64,000 nt of DNA, taken from NCBI GenBank assembly GCA_947172415.1, contig OX359198.1, forward strand, positions 5,363,401 through 5,427,400, read 5' to 3'. A program made the position numbers and the translations under genes. This document shows positions 1 to 11,317 of the stretch, in pieces; position 1 is the first letter of the stretch; the number at the start of each line of letters is the position of its first letter. The notes beneath the pieces were generated by a model, which saw nothing but the letters and a program-made list of their open reading frames with translations, made no database searches and was not told the origin of the DNA. The DNA is from Chondrosia reniformis (taxonomy: Eukaryota > Porifera > Demospongiae > Chondrillida > Chondrillidae).

Positions 1-167
1 GTTCCCTATAGGCCTTTAGAGAAAGTTGATATAGTATTTAAGAAAAATGATGTGTTAGATTATTCATGCATTGAAACAAGAAAGGCCACTCATGAACAAT
101 GGAATTCCCATGCAGCAACAGTCGCTGGGTGAACTAATGGTGTCACGTTCTAATTCTCCCATCTTAC

Positions 168-3100
168 CGGCTGCTAGTCTGATCCATTATGCGTCTGAGG
201 TTACCTTGACTGAGGACCATCTGGTGATGCTGAGTGGGAACAATCATCATCAGGACGACCATGATACCAGTAGGGTTCACATGACCTACGTACGTACATA
301 CGTACGTACATCAAATATGTGTATATCAGTGGACACAATGTACATAAGCAAATACATATACACAATTTAAGGAGTAAGGCCTTTGATGCTCATAAAGGTG
401 TCTCATGTAATACCTTAAATGTACTTTTAGAGTAACCAGTGTAGGATAACTTATTTCTTACAGCCATAATATTCGTGCAGTTTGATGATAACGCTCTTAA
501 GTCCCTCCATATTCTCCTCAGTCCCTTCAATGATACATGACACAACCCCCATGGGGTAGGGGCTGGAATATCCCTGACTGGAGGGCTGGGCCTGAATGGA
601 GGAGGAGGAGGAATGCTCGTGGGTTGCATGTCCAGGGAGGATATATGTACGTATGTTAAGATGTCCAAGTTTGTACTTACATATTTAGCATTAATGCTGA
701 CTCCATAGGTTTCCATAAATTGGTGAAGAGCGGGTGCTTGGGCATCAAATTCACCCTACAAATATAAACATACCAAAAGAGAATAAGGATTTCTTCTAAC
801 TGGGTCAAAAGATGATCCAGGGTTTCTTTCAGGGGGTGTCCCCCCTTGAAAATGACAAATGTTATATGCTATACGTATGTGCTAGAATGAACATTGGTGT
901 ACTAAATACGTATGTTTGCCCTCTTCATTTCTATTATCATCATTTCCCCCCCTTGATATACACTCTGAAAGAAACACTGTGATCCTCTCAAAAGATACCA
1001 GAATAGATATTGCCAACTCTTTAAATGCAAATTTTGAAAAATGTTCAAAAAATATATGTGTGTACGTAGTTGTGGACTATATCAAAACTACATACGTAAG
1101 GCACATTAGGTACATACGTATGTATGTGCGTATGTGTACACTAGGATCCAAACCTGCAGTGGTATTTCGCAAGTCAAATTGATTGGCAGGAGATTTCTGA
1201 TACGCACTCTAGTGACCTCGACACTTCCGATTGGCCCATTTATGGATACCTGGTTACTCTTCTCTCTGTAACTGCCAGACAGACGGTTGGAGTCAGGAAA
1301 GTGGATGTGACAGTTAGTCTCTTCAGAAACTACATTGGTCAGATGGAAAAGAACAGCTGTCACTTACCTACTAAAGATCTGAGTGTGGATGTTTGGATGA
1401 GTGCGAGGGTGGATAGATCTAGGTATGTATGCATGGGCCAAGGAATCACAGAAGATCCAAGAGAGTGGAGCATGGAGATCAAGAAAAAGACAAAGATTCC
1501 CAGGGTCACTGATGAAGGGTGGAATTCCCAGAAACAGCTGTCACGCCCAGTAGAGTAAAAGAAGAAAGAAAAGACTCCTGTATCCTCATCCAAAGCTATT
1601 TCTAGGTTTAGTTTCCTATAGGCTTTTTAAGTTATTACAGAGTAGGCATAGCATGTAAGAAAATGGTGTAATAGATTATTCACGAGACTGTCAATGAGGA
1701 TAATGAATGGAGGGATAAAGAAAAGACAAACAGTCATTAAATTCACTTCTCTTGACTGTCTTCCCTCCCACTCCAATGATATGTGAGTGCTCTATATGAG
1801 GAATATCAATCTTTAGAGTCACACGCATTGACTTTGTGTCAAGCTCTGTCAATATGAGCTCCTTGGCCCTGGAGACATCCAAAGGTAATCCAATAACTTT
1901 GACATTTGGATCCTTTTTAGATTTCGCACCAATTTTAAGCTTCGTAGGCCATAACACTAAAGTGCCAGATTTCTTCATTATACCATCAAAGAAGACTTGT
2001 GCTTCCTTCTTACCGCCATTGTTGGCTACTCAAACAAAAAGAGTTCAAGAAGATAGTTAATATACAGAGTTAGCTCAAGATCTTATAGTCACAAGTCCGG
2101 AGAGACCTACTCAATATCATTTCCTCAAGCTTTCTTCTGTCAACTTTGACCAACATTTCAATCTCCCCAGGCTTTGGCGTGATTACAACAGCTTCCTCTT
2201 TGGGTTCCTTTGTCTCGTCTGGAAGATCCTCTTCGTGCGTCACATCCGCCAAGACTACACAAATACGTATATACTGCTCAAAAAATATGTGTAAGCAATT
2301 GCAAACAGGTGCAAAGGTTATGTGCTAATTGATAGACTAGTCTTAGATTGATAAAACAAGACTTACTCAGTCTGTTGCCTAGAAACTACACCCTTTTTGT
2401 GTAAATTGTGTATTGATAAAAACAACAATAATTAATGTATTAGTAGGTAGACGTACCTACGTACCTACATACCTACGTACCTAGGTATGTAGGAAATCAA
2501 TAATTTGGTAAACTACCCACAATCAATACTAATACTACACACTCAAACAAATATATTAATTAATAAGATACACATACATTGCCAGTGTTTCTTTTAGAGT
2601 ATTTAGCAAGGGAGGGCAAAATGAAGGGGAGCAAACATATTTAGTGCACCAATGTTCATTCTAGCACATATATAGCATATAACATTTGTCATTTTCAAGG
2701 GGACACAAATTTTTCAAGGGGGGGGGACAAATTGCCCCCTCTGCCCCCCCCTTGAAAGAAACCCAGCATAAGTATGTATATACAGTGCAAGTTACGATAC
2801 ACTATACTAATCCAATGTAAATATTTATTATACAAATATATATATGTATACAGTAAAAGAATATGCATTAGATAATTAAGCAGTTATAGGTCAGGTGGTA
2901 GGACCATTACAAATAATACAGTATACATGCATATACGTATACATAGATCTACGTATATACTACCTTATCTTTAGGAAAAAAGGATTCAAATTTTATTCAA
3001 TTTTAACCGCCCTCCTTAAGTACGTTCAATATCTTAGTTAACACGTAAATGGCATCACATATCTGCCTAATTATGCCATTAGATTAATCATTCCCAGCAA

Positions 3101-3740
3101 TTGCTTCCTTGCAGCACATTACTTGTGGTTGGAAGGTCATTCAAAGAGAAAGCAAACATTTTTTAGACTAAAGTCTCCCTGTACATGTGTTGCTGATTAA
3201 ATGTATATACATATACACTTTAGGACTTATATATTCCATTTAAGTCAACCAACTGACTCCCAAACATAATATGAGGTGATGAAAAAGTGATAAATGATTA
3301 AAATGTAATGAGAAAAGACACACTGCCCTTTCTACATTATGGAGAATTAATGAGTGTGTTGTGGTCAATTTGTGGTGGACTATCATATACCACATTTTGG
3401 CAAAACAAACATTTTGCGACTCGTGCTTAAAGAAAGTTGCTCTGAAAACTCATTAGCATTCATAAACAGGTCTCTCCACACTATGTGACTTAATAGGTCT
3501 TCACGCACGCTGCCCAACATAGAGTAAGGAACATCTCTTCAAGGCATACGGTTTGTGCACAACAGAGATGCTGTCATATCTGTATCGTTTGGGACTATAC
3601 GAGTAAGTCCGACTGATTGTATTACACTATACACGTGTACTGATACTACATAACGTATAGTAAGGTTTCTAACCTGTAGTTCCTTCCCCCTCGACTTGAT
3701 CGTGGTCTACACACTCCATTTCAGATCTGCTGGACGCCAT
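168..3740 (-). CDS. BICC1: Bicaudal-C family KH-domain RNA-binding protein (5' part, runs off the left edge)
   Basis: Seven exons read in one consistent frame: 3674-3740 (ATG at 3740), 2111-2254, 1747-2025, 1154-1329, 681-755, 462-591 and 168-285, giving about 329 residues before the window ends. Exon 1747-2025 encodes TKLKIGAKSKKDPNVKV and then the first KH domain, with the loop GVGG; exon 1154-1329 continues with EETNCHIHFPDSNR, almost the same as animal BicC. Exons 681-755 and 462-591 fit the second, GXXG-lacking KH-like segment. Exon 168-285 fits the start of the next KH domain (QHHQMVLSQGNLRRIMDQ), where the first loop glycine is missing. BicC proteins bind mRNA and, in other animals, recruit deadenylases and polymerise through a C-terminal SAM domain, which would lie outside the window. 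Intron 1 (2255-3673) is the longest. The gene lies downstream of MICU1 on the same strand. The family is certain; the downstream exon boundaries (462-591, 168-285) are slightly less so. Confidence 0.9.
812..922 (+). repeat. Dispersed repeat, copy 1 of an inverted pair
   Basis: A stretch with CCCCCCTTGAAAATGACAAA and AGAATGAACATTGG lies in a BICC1 intron. The same sequence returns in reverse complement at 2628-2766, in intron 1. Both copies contain the core about an ATATGCTA string and a run of C or G next to TTTCAAGG. This looks like an old transposon-derived element; I do not recognise the family. Confidence 0.6.
1478..1690 (+). repeat. Dispersed ~215-bp interspersed repeat (family A), near-complete copy
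   Basis: The copy runs from GATCAAGAAAAAGACAAAGA through ATTCCCAGGGTCACTGATGA, GGTGGAATTCCCAGAAACAG and GACTCCTGTATCCTCATCCA to TTAGTTTCCTATAGGC and ends near TAGATTATTCA. The same modules recur at 1-75, 5590-5760, 8725-8880 (reverse), 10905-11000, 56270-56345 (reverse), 60525-60645 and 62690-62870 (reverse), with fragments at 29897-29927, 39818-39850 and 51178-51210. It has no coding capacity, so it is a short non-autonomous element (SINE or MITE type unresolved). Confidence 0.75.
2628..2766 (-). repeat. Dispersed repeat, copy 2 of an inverted pair
   Basis: Reverse-complement match to 812-922 (shared core around CCAATGTTCATTCTAGCACA), extended by a tract of eight or more G residues and then a C-rich tract. 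It lies inside BICC1 intron 1. Confidence 0.6.
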
Positions 3741-4009
3741 CAACACAGGACAAGGGCGTCTCCAATAGGGCAGCGTCACAAGGTGGACACTTGTCGATAC
3801 AGATCTAGTAAAAGATTACCACAGAGATTCCGGGCTTTGGCAGACCCCGCCAATCGCTCTCTTTTGACTTTCCTGTCGCGCGATCTGTAAATGTCGTGAC
3901 TCGAAAAGAGTCAGCCGTACTGTTTGAGTTATAGGAGAAAACCTCCAACGTTAGGAGTTAATCACCTCTTCAAACCGCTTGATCGGATCACTTGGCTTCT
4001 AAAAATGAA

Positions 4010-4017
4010 TGACGTCA
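4010..4017. promoter_or_regulatory. CRE-like palindrome TGACGTCA
   Basis: A perfect TGACGTCA lies about 270 bp upstream of the BICC1 start codon and just past the MICU1 stop codon, in the short gap between two same-strand genes. The octamer is the known CREB/ATF consensus. A function here is inference from position. Identical octamers lie at 41489-41496 and 52351-52358, both upstream of genes. Confidence 0.35.
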
Positions 4018-4167
4018 TCAACGCCGTCATCAATTCATTCATCGCATTACCTAATACACTTATGTTTGGCCACAAAAGAGGAACTATCTGGTATATAAAA
4101 TCAGAATTACTACATTTACACATAAAATATTTTTATCAAGTCATAAACAGAAATACAATTCTCGAGT

Positions 4168-7100
4168 TTATAAATGGATTCTTTCTGCTACTACCTTTGT
4201 GGCACATTTAGTCATTGCTCCCATCAGTCGTATGAATCCTAAATCCTTCTTCTACAGTAGAATAAAGAAGGATCATGTAAAGTTTCTTAGCCACAGGTAG
4301 ACTGTGAAGACTAGCTGTACCTTTCCCAATCCTCTTCCTCTACGATCTTTAAGGACTTCAATGAACTCTTTATGACTCAGTTCTCCATCACCATTCTCAT
4401 CAAATATGGCAAATACAACCTTGACGAGATGATCATCCAGAGAGACGCCAGTAACCACACGGACAACATGTTTGAACTCCTCTATCAAAACAAATCATAA
4501 AATTATTACAGTTGTAGCAAAACAGATTTACAGTGGCTGCAAAACAGATTTACAGTGGCTGCAAAACAGATTTACAGTGGCTGCAAAACAGATTGGAGCA
4601 GCACTAGGACAAACTGGAAGGTGAAAAGGCAATTGAAAGCCATAAACTTTCTTCTATTATGTACGTATATTTAGAACAGCAATTAATACTTTTATGGTTT
4701 TAAAGATTTTTCTGATTGTTGTCACTGTTAAGAGTAATATATACAGTTACATACACACATATGTGGGCACATACATAGGCATATATACGTACATATACAT
4801 GCATAGGAACATATACATAGGCACATATAGGCACATACATACATATAGGCATACCTTGTGTGAGTGCTGCTGGTTCTGATTCATAAATGCTCAAGGCCTT
4901 GTCCATGTCATTGAGGTGATCCAGAACAGTTGAAAAGTCTTTGACTTGCTCAAATGAGAGTCCCTTCTAAAGGGAAATGAAATATGGATTGGGACAAGGA
5001 AAAAGTGGTAACTTGGATCAGAAAAGAGAAGATCATAGGAATGAAGTAACGAGGAAAAAGTGGCAACTTGGATCAGAAAAGAGAAGATCATAGGAATGAA
5101 GTAACGAGGAAAAAGTGGCAACTTGGATCAGAACAGAGAAGATCATAGGAATGAAGTAACGAGGAAAAAGTGGCAACTTGGATCAGAAAAGTTAAAGAGA
5201 AGATCATAGGAATGAAATAACAAGGAAGAAGTTGGGAAAATAATGGAATTGGAAGTGAGTGATAGAGGAAGAGAAGGAAACTGTTTCTACACTACTTGCC
5301 ATTTCTTCTTCACTGAGTGCATTTTTTAGCCTTTTTCTAAACTTTCTCTTTTCATGAACACCAAAATCAGAGTGTAGCAAAATAAAGTTGACAAACTTGA
5401 TCTCACTGATTTGATCCTCATGATTTGGATCAAAGCGCTGGAACTACAAACAACAATAAATATAATCAGAATTAAAATGGTATGTTGTGTGGTATGTACA
5501 GTGTTATACTGCAATGTAATTACCTACTGTATTACCATTGTATAACTGTTTAGATGGGAATATTCACTGAAACTGCACAGGACTCATGAAAGATCAAGAA
5601 AAAGACAAAGATTCCCAGGGTCACTGATAAAGGGTAGAATTCCCATTAACAGCTGTTTGACCCAGTGGAGAAGAAGAGAAGTAGAAGGAGAAAACTCTTG
5701 TATACTCATTTAAAGCTCTCACTAGGTTTAATTCCCTATATTGATTATTCATGTCTATTGTATTATGTGACTCACAACTACTGCTACTGTAAACAGCATG
5801 TTTTACATATTTCAACAGCCACAGCACGTGTACAATATGAGGGTCAAACTTTTAAATGGTTGCCTAGCAACCTTAGCCTTCTAGTCTTACTAGTATTGCC
5901 AAGCAATGTCAGTGAACAAGAGCTTGAATTACAAACAAACAGATAATGCAGAGGTTTAGTTACAGATATGCTTTTAAAGTAGCAAGGGGTTGCTGAATTC
6001 TTCTGATGGGCTGTCATGGTGACGCGAGGTTTCTTAGCATCAACCTATTACCCTATTCTAAAAATATGCAGCAGTATCTCAGCAACTGGCAGCTATGTAC
6101 ATAGTGACAGAAAAACTATTAATTAATACTAATCCCAATTAGCCTAGACCAGGTAACCATAGATGCTGTCTCTGGAGGTTGGCCAATCAGATTAATTGTA
6201 TGACATGATGTCATACGTACTTAGATACGTAACATTAGAGCTTGTATATACAGTTGAAACTCATTAAGAAACTTTATGGGATCCACAAAAATTAGTTCTT
6301 ATCAGATGTTCTCAGAATTGGACAGCTGGCATGATTCCATAATCTTGTCCTTGTTTTTAACAATTGTTAATGTCAACTTAGGAATATTAAACTTCAAGGC
6401 GATTTTCATCTTTGATCCATGTTCTTTCACGTTTCTCTAAATTTCTTGTAGAATATCAGTCTTGTTTTGAAGCGAAAGGGAGCTCTTCTTTACCATAGCC
6501 TTGTTTTGAAGCGAAAGGGAACTCTTCTTTACCATAGCCTTGTTTTGAAGCGAAAGGGAGCTCTTCTTTACCATAGCCTTGTTTTGAAGCGAAAGGGAGC
6601 TCCTCTTTACCATAGCCTTGTTTTGTATGTATACAGTAACACTGTCCGAACCAACAAACTGTTTGGGTGCATTCGTGTTATCTGATAATTCATGTTTGTC
6701 ATATACATATGTTCTTATTATACAGTAATCATAGACTATAATCCAACCAAAATGTTCTAAGAGATTCCCACAAAGTGAATATTTGTCTTAAGGGTGTTCG
6801 TAGTAATGAGTTTCAACTGTATAACTTTTCAATACCTGATTGTCTGGAACACTAGTGTTCAGGAGTACAGAAGGCTTCAGCATAAATTACCAAATAACCT
6901 CCCATACATACGTAGCTCTTAAAGAAAATAGCAGCCGAACGTAACAATCTATGACACCATTTTCCAAAATATTTGGCTACCATGCTCATAAAGTTAAGAG
7001 AGCACAAGAGGCAAACTAATTTTCTTAGACTACGTACGTACATAGTTACTTGGGGTAAACCTAAAGAGCCTAGGATGAGGGTATTGACTGATACGTACAT

Positions 7101-10100
7101 TACATACGTAGGCCAAGAATAGGAGATCAATACTATAGGGACATATACTGTACGCACGTACTTCCAATCTCAAAATGGCTTCCATAAGCTGGTCATGAAA
7201 ATCTTCAAACTTCTCTATAGTAAGGAGACCTTTCTGGTCACTCCCAAAGAAATATTGGGAGAGAGACTGGCTGATGTTCCCTGCGACATTACCAGTAACA
7301 GAATGATCCTTATGCCGAGCTCCAACAGCTGTACCGCTCTGAACAATTACACGCACCTAAGTATTACCAAATAAGGAAAAAGAAAGGAGCAGTACAGTGA
7401 GTAATAAGATGGTAAAGATCACATGACATGCTTTAGGAAGCCCCTACTTCTTCAAACTCTTCACAACTCAAAACTCCATCACCATTTGTATCAAACATCT
7501 TAAAAGCTAGTCTGAAGTGCTTCTTTGGTGCTAAGATATTAATAAATATGGATGGATGGAAGGAGGGATGGATGGATGGATGGAAGGAGGGATGGATGGA
7601 TGGGTGGAAGGAGGGATGGATGGATGGATGGAGGGATGGACGGACGGACGGACGGACGGACGGATGGATGGATAGATGGATGGATAGACGGACGGATGGA
7701 TAGATGGACGAATCAATGGATGGATGGAAGGAGGGAGGGAGGGATGGAGGGATGGATGGATGGATGGAAGGAGGGACGGACGGAGGGAGGGAGGGATGGA
7801 TGGATGGAAGGAGGGATGGATGGAGGGATGGATGGAGGGATGGAAGGAGGGATGGATGGATGGAAGGAGGGAGGGATGGATGGAGGGATGGATGGATGGA
7901 GGGATGGATGGATGGATGGATGGATGGATGGATGGATGGATGGATGGATGGATGGATGGAGGGATGGATGGAGGGATGGATGGATGGAGGGATGGATGGA
8001 TGGATGGATGGATGGATGGATGGATGGATGGATGGATGGATGGATGGATGGATGGATGGATGGATGGATGGATGGATGGATGGATGGATGGATAGATGGA
8101 TGGATCAATGGATGGATGGAAGGAGGGACGGACGGAGGGAGGGAGGGATGGATGGAGGGATGGATGGATGGATGGATGGATGGATGGATGGATGGATGGA
8201 TCAATGGATGGATGGAAGGAGGGACGGACGGAGGGAGGGAGGGATGGATGGAGGGACGGAGGGAGGGAGGGAGGGATGGACGGATCAATGGATGGATGGA
8301 AGGAGGGAGGGATGGAGGGAGGGAGGGATGGATGGATGGATGGATGGATAAATGGATGGATGGATGGATGGATGGATGGATAAATGGATGGATGGATAAA
8401 TGGATGGATGGATGGATGGATGGAGGGATGGATAGATGGGTAAGTAAGCTTACTAGATATAACAGTCAAAAGGAACATGTAATCTGAGAATGAAAGAAGA
8501 TGGTTTGTTGCAAGCTTATTAAAGAAAGTCTCCTTCCCCTTGATCCTCTTTTCATACTCTGTCTTCCACTGCTCATAGGCCTAGCACACCAGTATAAAGG
8601 TACCCTCATTAACATGTAAAGCATATACTGCTATTGCACCTATGAATAATCTGATACCCCATTTTCCTATGTACGTACATGCATGCTACGTACGTATGCC
8701 TACTCTGTATATAAATATTAAGGCTATAGGGAACTAAACCTGGAGAGAGCTTTGGATGAAGATACAGGAGTTTTCTCCTTCTACTTTTGCTCCACTGGGC
8801 CAGACACCTGTTTCTGGGAATTCCACCCTTTTTCAGTGACCCTGGGAATCTTTGTATCTTTTTTCCAGGTCTTTTGTGAATCCTTGGTTCTGCTAAATCT
8901 AGGTGTCATACTTACACAATTTGGAACCAAAAAGTTGAATAAGGTGTTACTGTACCTATATCACTCAGGTATAGCATATCCCATTAAACCATCAATTGCA
9001 GTGCTCACATCGAACAACTACCAATTCCGACAGCTCTTTCCCAAGTACAGTATGCATGTAAAACACATAATCACTTACATAAATGATAGAGAACAACTGA
9101 CAACCAACAATCATTAGCCAACTAAAATTATGACAGTACTGATCAGTAATAAGGTATATTACCTTATTACTGATCAGTACTGTGTGTATGTACAACACAT
9201 AGCCAAATACAAAGGTAACTCTTAACAATGTTACATTTAACCAAGTGATGGCCAGTATATGTACATACGTATGCTGGGTACTTGAAACATTTACCTGAAC
9301 TGTTGAGAGCTTTTTGAAGTTATCCAAGTCCAATCCATCTGGCTGCCGCACACCAGGAGTTATGGACCTGCCGGGAATAGAGTGGAACAGTGTAATAAGA
9401 ATATAAGTAAGGATGGACAGGTCAGGCCAGGGGCAGGGATAGGGCCAGGGAAGGGGGCAGGGAAAGGGCCAGGGAAAGGGCCAGGGGAGAGGGAAAGGGC
9501 CAGGGGACAGGGAAAGGGCCAGGGAAGGGGGCAGGGAAAGGGCCAGGGGACAGGGAAAGGGACCAGGGACAGGCCAGGGTACAGGGAAGGGGCCAGGGGA
9601 CAGGGAAGGGGCCAGGGGAAAGGGCCAGGGGACAGGGAAAGGGACCAGGGACAGGCCAGGGTACAGGGAAGGGGCCAGGGGACAGGGAAGGGGGCAGAGA
9701 AGGAGACAGGGAAGGGCCAGGGTACAGGGAAGGGCCAGGGGACAGGGAAGGGGCCAGGGGACAGGGAAGGGGGCAGGGGACAGGGAAGGGGGCAGGGGAC
9801 AGGGACAGGGGACAGGGGACAGGGACAGGGGACAGGGGACAGGGGACAGGGGACAGGGGACAGGGACAGGGGACAGGGGATAGTCACAAACAGTCACAGT
9901 TATCGCACACTACTCACCTAACAAAGTCATCAGGTGTCATGTAGACAGTTCCTTGAACTTTCAGTGTCGCACACAACCTAAAGACTTTATCTGGTGTGGA
10001 GAAGGCTTTGAGACGATCTTCATATGCAATGATTCTACGATCTCTAAACACAGGTTTCTTTATAGAATCAGAATCCTTTTCGGCAGATTCTCTCTTGCTC

Positions 10101-11317
10101 ATCACCTCCCCAGCATCAGTTGAAAGGTGGACACTTCCCTAATGTCATGTACATATGTATGTATGTAGGTAAATGTGTAGTAGTTATCTAAAGCATCATT
10201 GTCCTAAGACTAATGAATACAGAATATAAACACACAACCATAACATATATAGGAAGTAGATGAGGAATTGTTTTTTTCATCAATATAATACATATTTCAC
10301 TTCAATATCAGTGTCTGTATGTGATTACATAAATAAGGATGCGGAAATGTTTACATTCACTCTCCTCTCCTGGGAATGCTAGTCTATGAGGCCAAACAAC
10401 AAATTAAGTGGTCTACATACACAAAACAGCAAATTAAGTGATCTATGTACACAAAACAGCAAATTAAGTGATCTACATACACAAAACAGCAAATTAAGTG
10501 ATCTACGTACACAAAACAACAAATTAAAGTTGTTGGTTGCACATGGAATGGTGAGGCAACCCCATATTAATACTCTTTAAGAAAAATATCTGTAGGTTTG
10601 ACGCAGCTAGAAGAAATCCATATTCTATTAATTATGGCCAACAAACCATTTTCTTGGCTTTCAGTAAGAAATGTATTCAAAAGGAAATGCTAAATAAAAG
10701 GGTTTGCTGGACACTTAAGTCTTCAGGAGTTTATCACTAAGGAGTGTTAATGGTAAATTGTTGGACCAGCTTGCCTGCACGTAGTACACATTCATTGTTG
10801 AACCATGTACGTGTAACGATTCTCGCGTCACAGACCAAACCTACATAGTGGGCTCTATTAGGGTATCCATTACTTAGGCTCTGGCGTCGGTCTAGCTCCA
10901 GACTCGTGTATCCTCATCCAAAGCTTTCACCCAGGTTTAGTTCCTTTAATTAATTAGAGTAGGCATAGTATGTAGGAAAATGAAGTATAGATTATTTATG
11001 GCTCAGTGAAATGTCTGCTTATTTGTTTCCTCTTATAACCGGATAGAGAAACAGCACCCGAAAGAATATAACACTCATTATGTTAGTCTCACCTGATCTG
11101 CCTTCACTCTGAAATGACTGCGCCAGAGGATATAGGCACCGCCCAAGACCGCCACTGCCGAGCCAGACGCTATGGAGATGAGGCGAGCTGTTCTTTTGGC
11201 TTCCTCTTTTGAATGTTCCTTCTCTTGAGAGTAGTTTCTTGTGTATGTAACTGCACTTTGAAGGACATTTCGAGGTGATAGAAGTCTACTACTGGATAAG
11301 GCTACCCGAGCCGCCAT
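4168..11317 (-). CDS. MICU1: Mitochondrial calcium uptake protein (MICU1-type uniporter gatekeeper), complete
   Basis: Ten exons join without a frame break: 11093-11317, 9918-10138, 9295-9367, 8454-8580, 7448-7530, 7162-7356, 5300-5443, 4855-4966, 4321-4481 and 4168-4251. The total is 1425 nt, 474 aa; human MICU1 is about 476. The N-terminus is a basic Ser-rich presequence followed by one hydrophobic segment ([15 protein letters not shown]). Next come [26 protein letters not shown]-like [13 protein letters not shown]-hand 1 ([12 protein letters not shown]), the [18 protein letters not shown] segment, and EF-hand 2 ([12 protein letters not shown]). The C-terminus keeps [13 protein letters not shown], including the cysteine that in MICU1 pairs with MICU2. 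Both EF loops keep all calcium ligands. MICU1 sits in the intermembrane space and gates MCU at low calcium. Intron 7 appears to use a GC donor (ATG|GCAAGT). Intron arrays are listed separately. Orthology to MICU1 rather than MICU2/3 is likely but not proven. Confidence 0.94.
4517..4595 (+). repeat. 22-bp tandem repeat in MICU1 intron 8
   Basis: Unit GCAAAACAGATTTACAGTGG plus CT, about 3.5 copies, nearly identical. Confidence 0.85.
4994..5215 (+). repeat. 55-bp tandem repeat in MICU1 intron 7
   Basis: About four copies of a 55-bp unit starting ATGAAGTAACGAGGAAAAAG, with restarts at 5041, 5096 and 5151. It lies between exons 7 and 8 and does not touch splice sites. Confidence 0.85.
5590..5760 (+). 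repeat. Family A interspersed repeat, copy in MICU1 intron 6
   Basis: Matches the copy at 1478-1690 (AAAGACAAAGATTCCCAGGG, then GGAGAAAACTCTTGTATACT, then ATTATTCATG). Confidence 0.7.
6461..6617 (+). repeat. 39-bp tandem repeat in MICU1 intron 6
   Basis: Four copies of a 39-bp unit beginning CTTGTTTTGAAGCGAAAGGG. A frame is open across it only because 39 is divisible by three; I see no coding homology. Confidence 0.85.
7549..8430 (+). repeat. GGAT-type tetranucleotide satellite in MICU1 intron 4
   Basis: Roughly 880 bp of GGAT/GGAA/GGAG/GGAC tetramers fills most of the intron between exons 4 and 5. It creates long open frames on both strands (Asp-Gly-Trp-Met and Pro-Ser-Ile-His periodicity), which are not genes. 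It starts only a few bases beyond the acceptor of exon 5 (7530) and ends about 20 bp from the donor of exon 4 (8454). Confidence 0.95.
8725..8880 (-). repeat. Family A interspersed repeat, reverse copy
   Basis: Reverse complement of the family A modules (TAGGGAACTAAACC, GATACAGGAGTTTTCTCCTT, TTCTGGGAATTCCACCC). Lies in MICU1 intron 3. Confidence 0.7.
9134..9182. repeat. Perfect 23-bp inverted repeat (hairpin)
   Basis: Arms of 23 bp starting CAGTACTGATCAGTAATAAG are separated by only 3 bp in MICU1 intron 3. Near-repeated sequence flanks both sides (strings like TACAACACATAGCC and TAAAACACATAATC), so this is probably a small foldback element. Confidence 0.8.
9411..9880 (+). repeat. G-rich minisatellite (CAGGG/AAGGGGC units) in MICU1 intron 2
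   Basis: About 470 bp made of GGGCCAGGGAAAGGG and GGGGACAGGGACA variants. It is almost pure purine with runs of three to four G on the plus strand. Long open frames on both strands (Gly-Gln-Gly or Pro-Cys-Pro periodicity) are by-products. Confidence 0.95.
10391..10545 (+). repeat. 30-bp tandem repeat in MICU1 intron 1
   Basis: Five copies of a 30-bp unit containing CAAATTAAGTGATCTACATA, restarting at 10401, 10431 and so on. Confidence 0.85.

Noticed and set aside
71..370. Plus-strand frame at the left edge
   Set aside because: It overlaps the antisense BICC1 exon 168-285, which has KH-domain homology and good splice sites; the frame also lacks a real ATG at its stated start.
3571..3890. Small plus-strand two-exon gene (GT at 3606, AG before 3726)
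   Set aside because: The frame has no recognisable homology, and the opposite strand carries the well-phased first exon of BICC1 (3674-3740).
7531..8487. Long open frames on both strands (up to 315 codons) with Pro-Ser-Ile-His or Asp-Gly-Trp-Met periodicity
   Set aside because: They are translations of the GGAT satellite inside MICU1 intron 4. A tetranucleotide without stop-forming frames stays open in any frame and on both strands.
8992..9921. Pro/Cys-rich and Gly/Gln-rich open frames around the G-rich array
   Set aside because: They come from the minisatellite in MICU1 intron 2, and the flanking MICU1 exons are read in a different frame.
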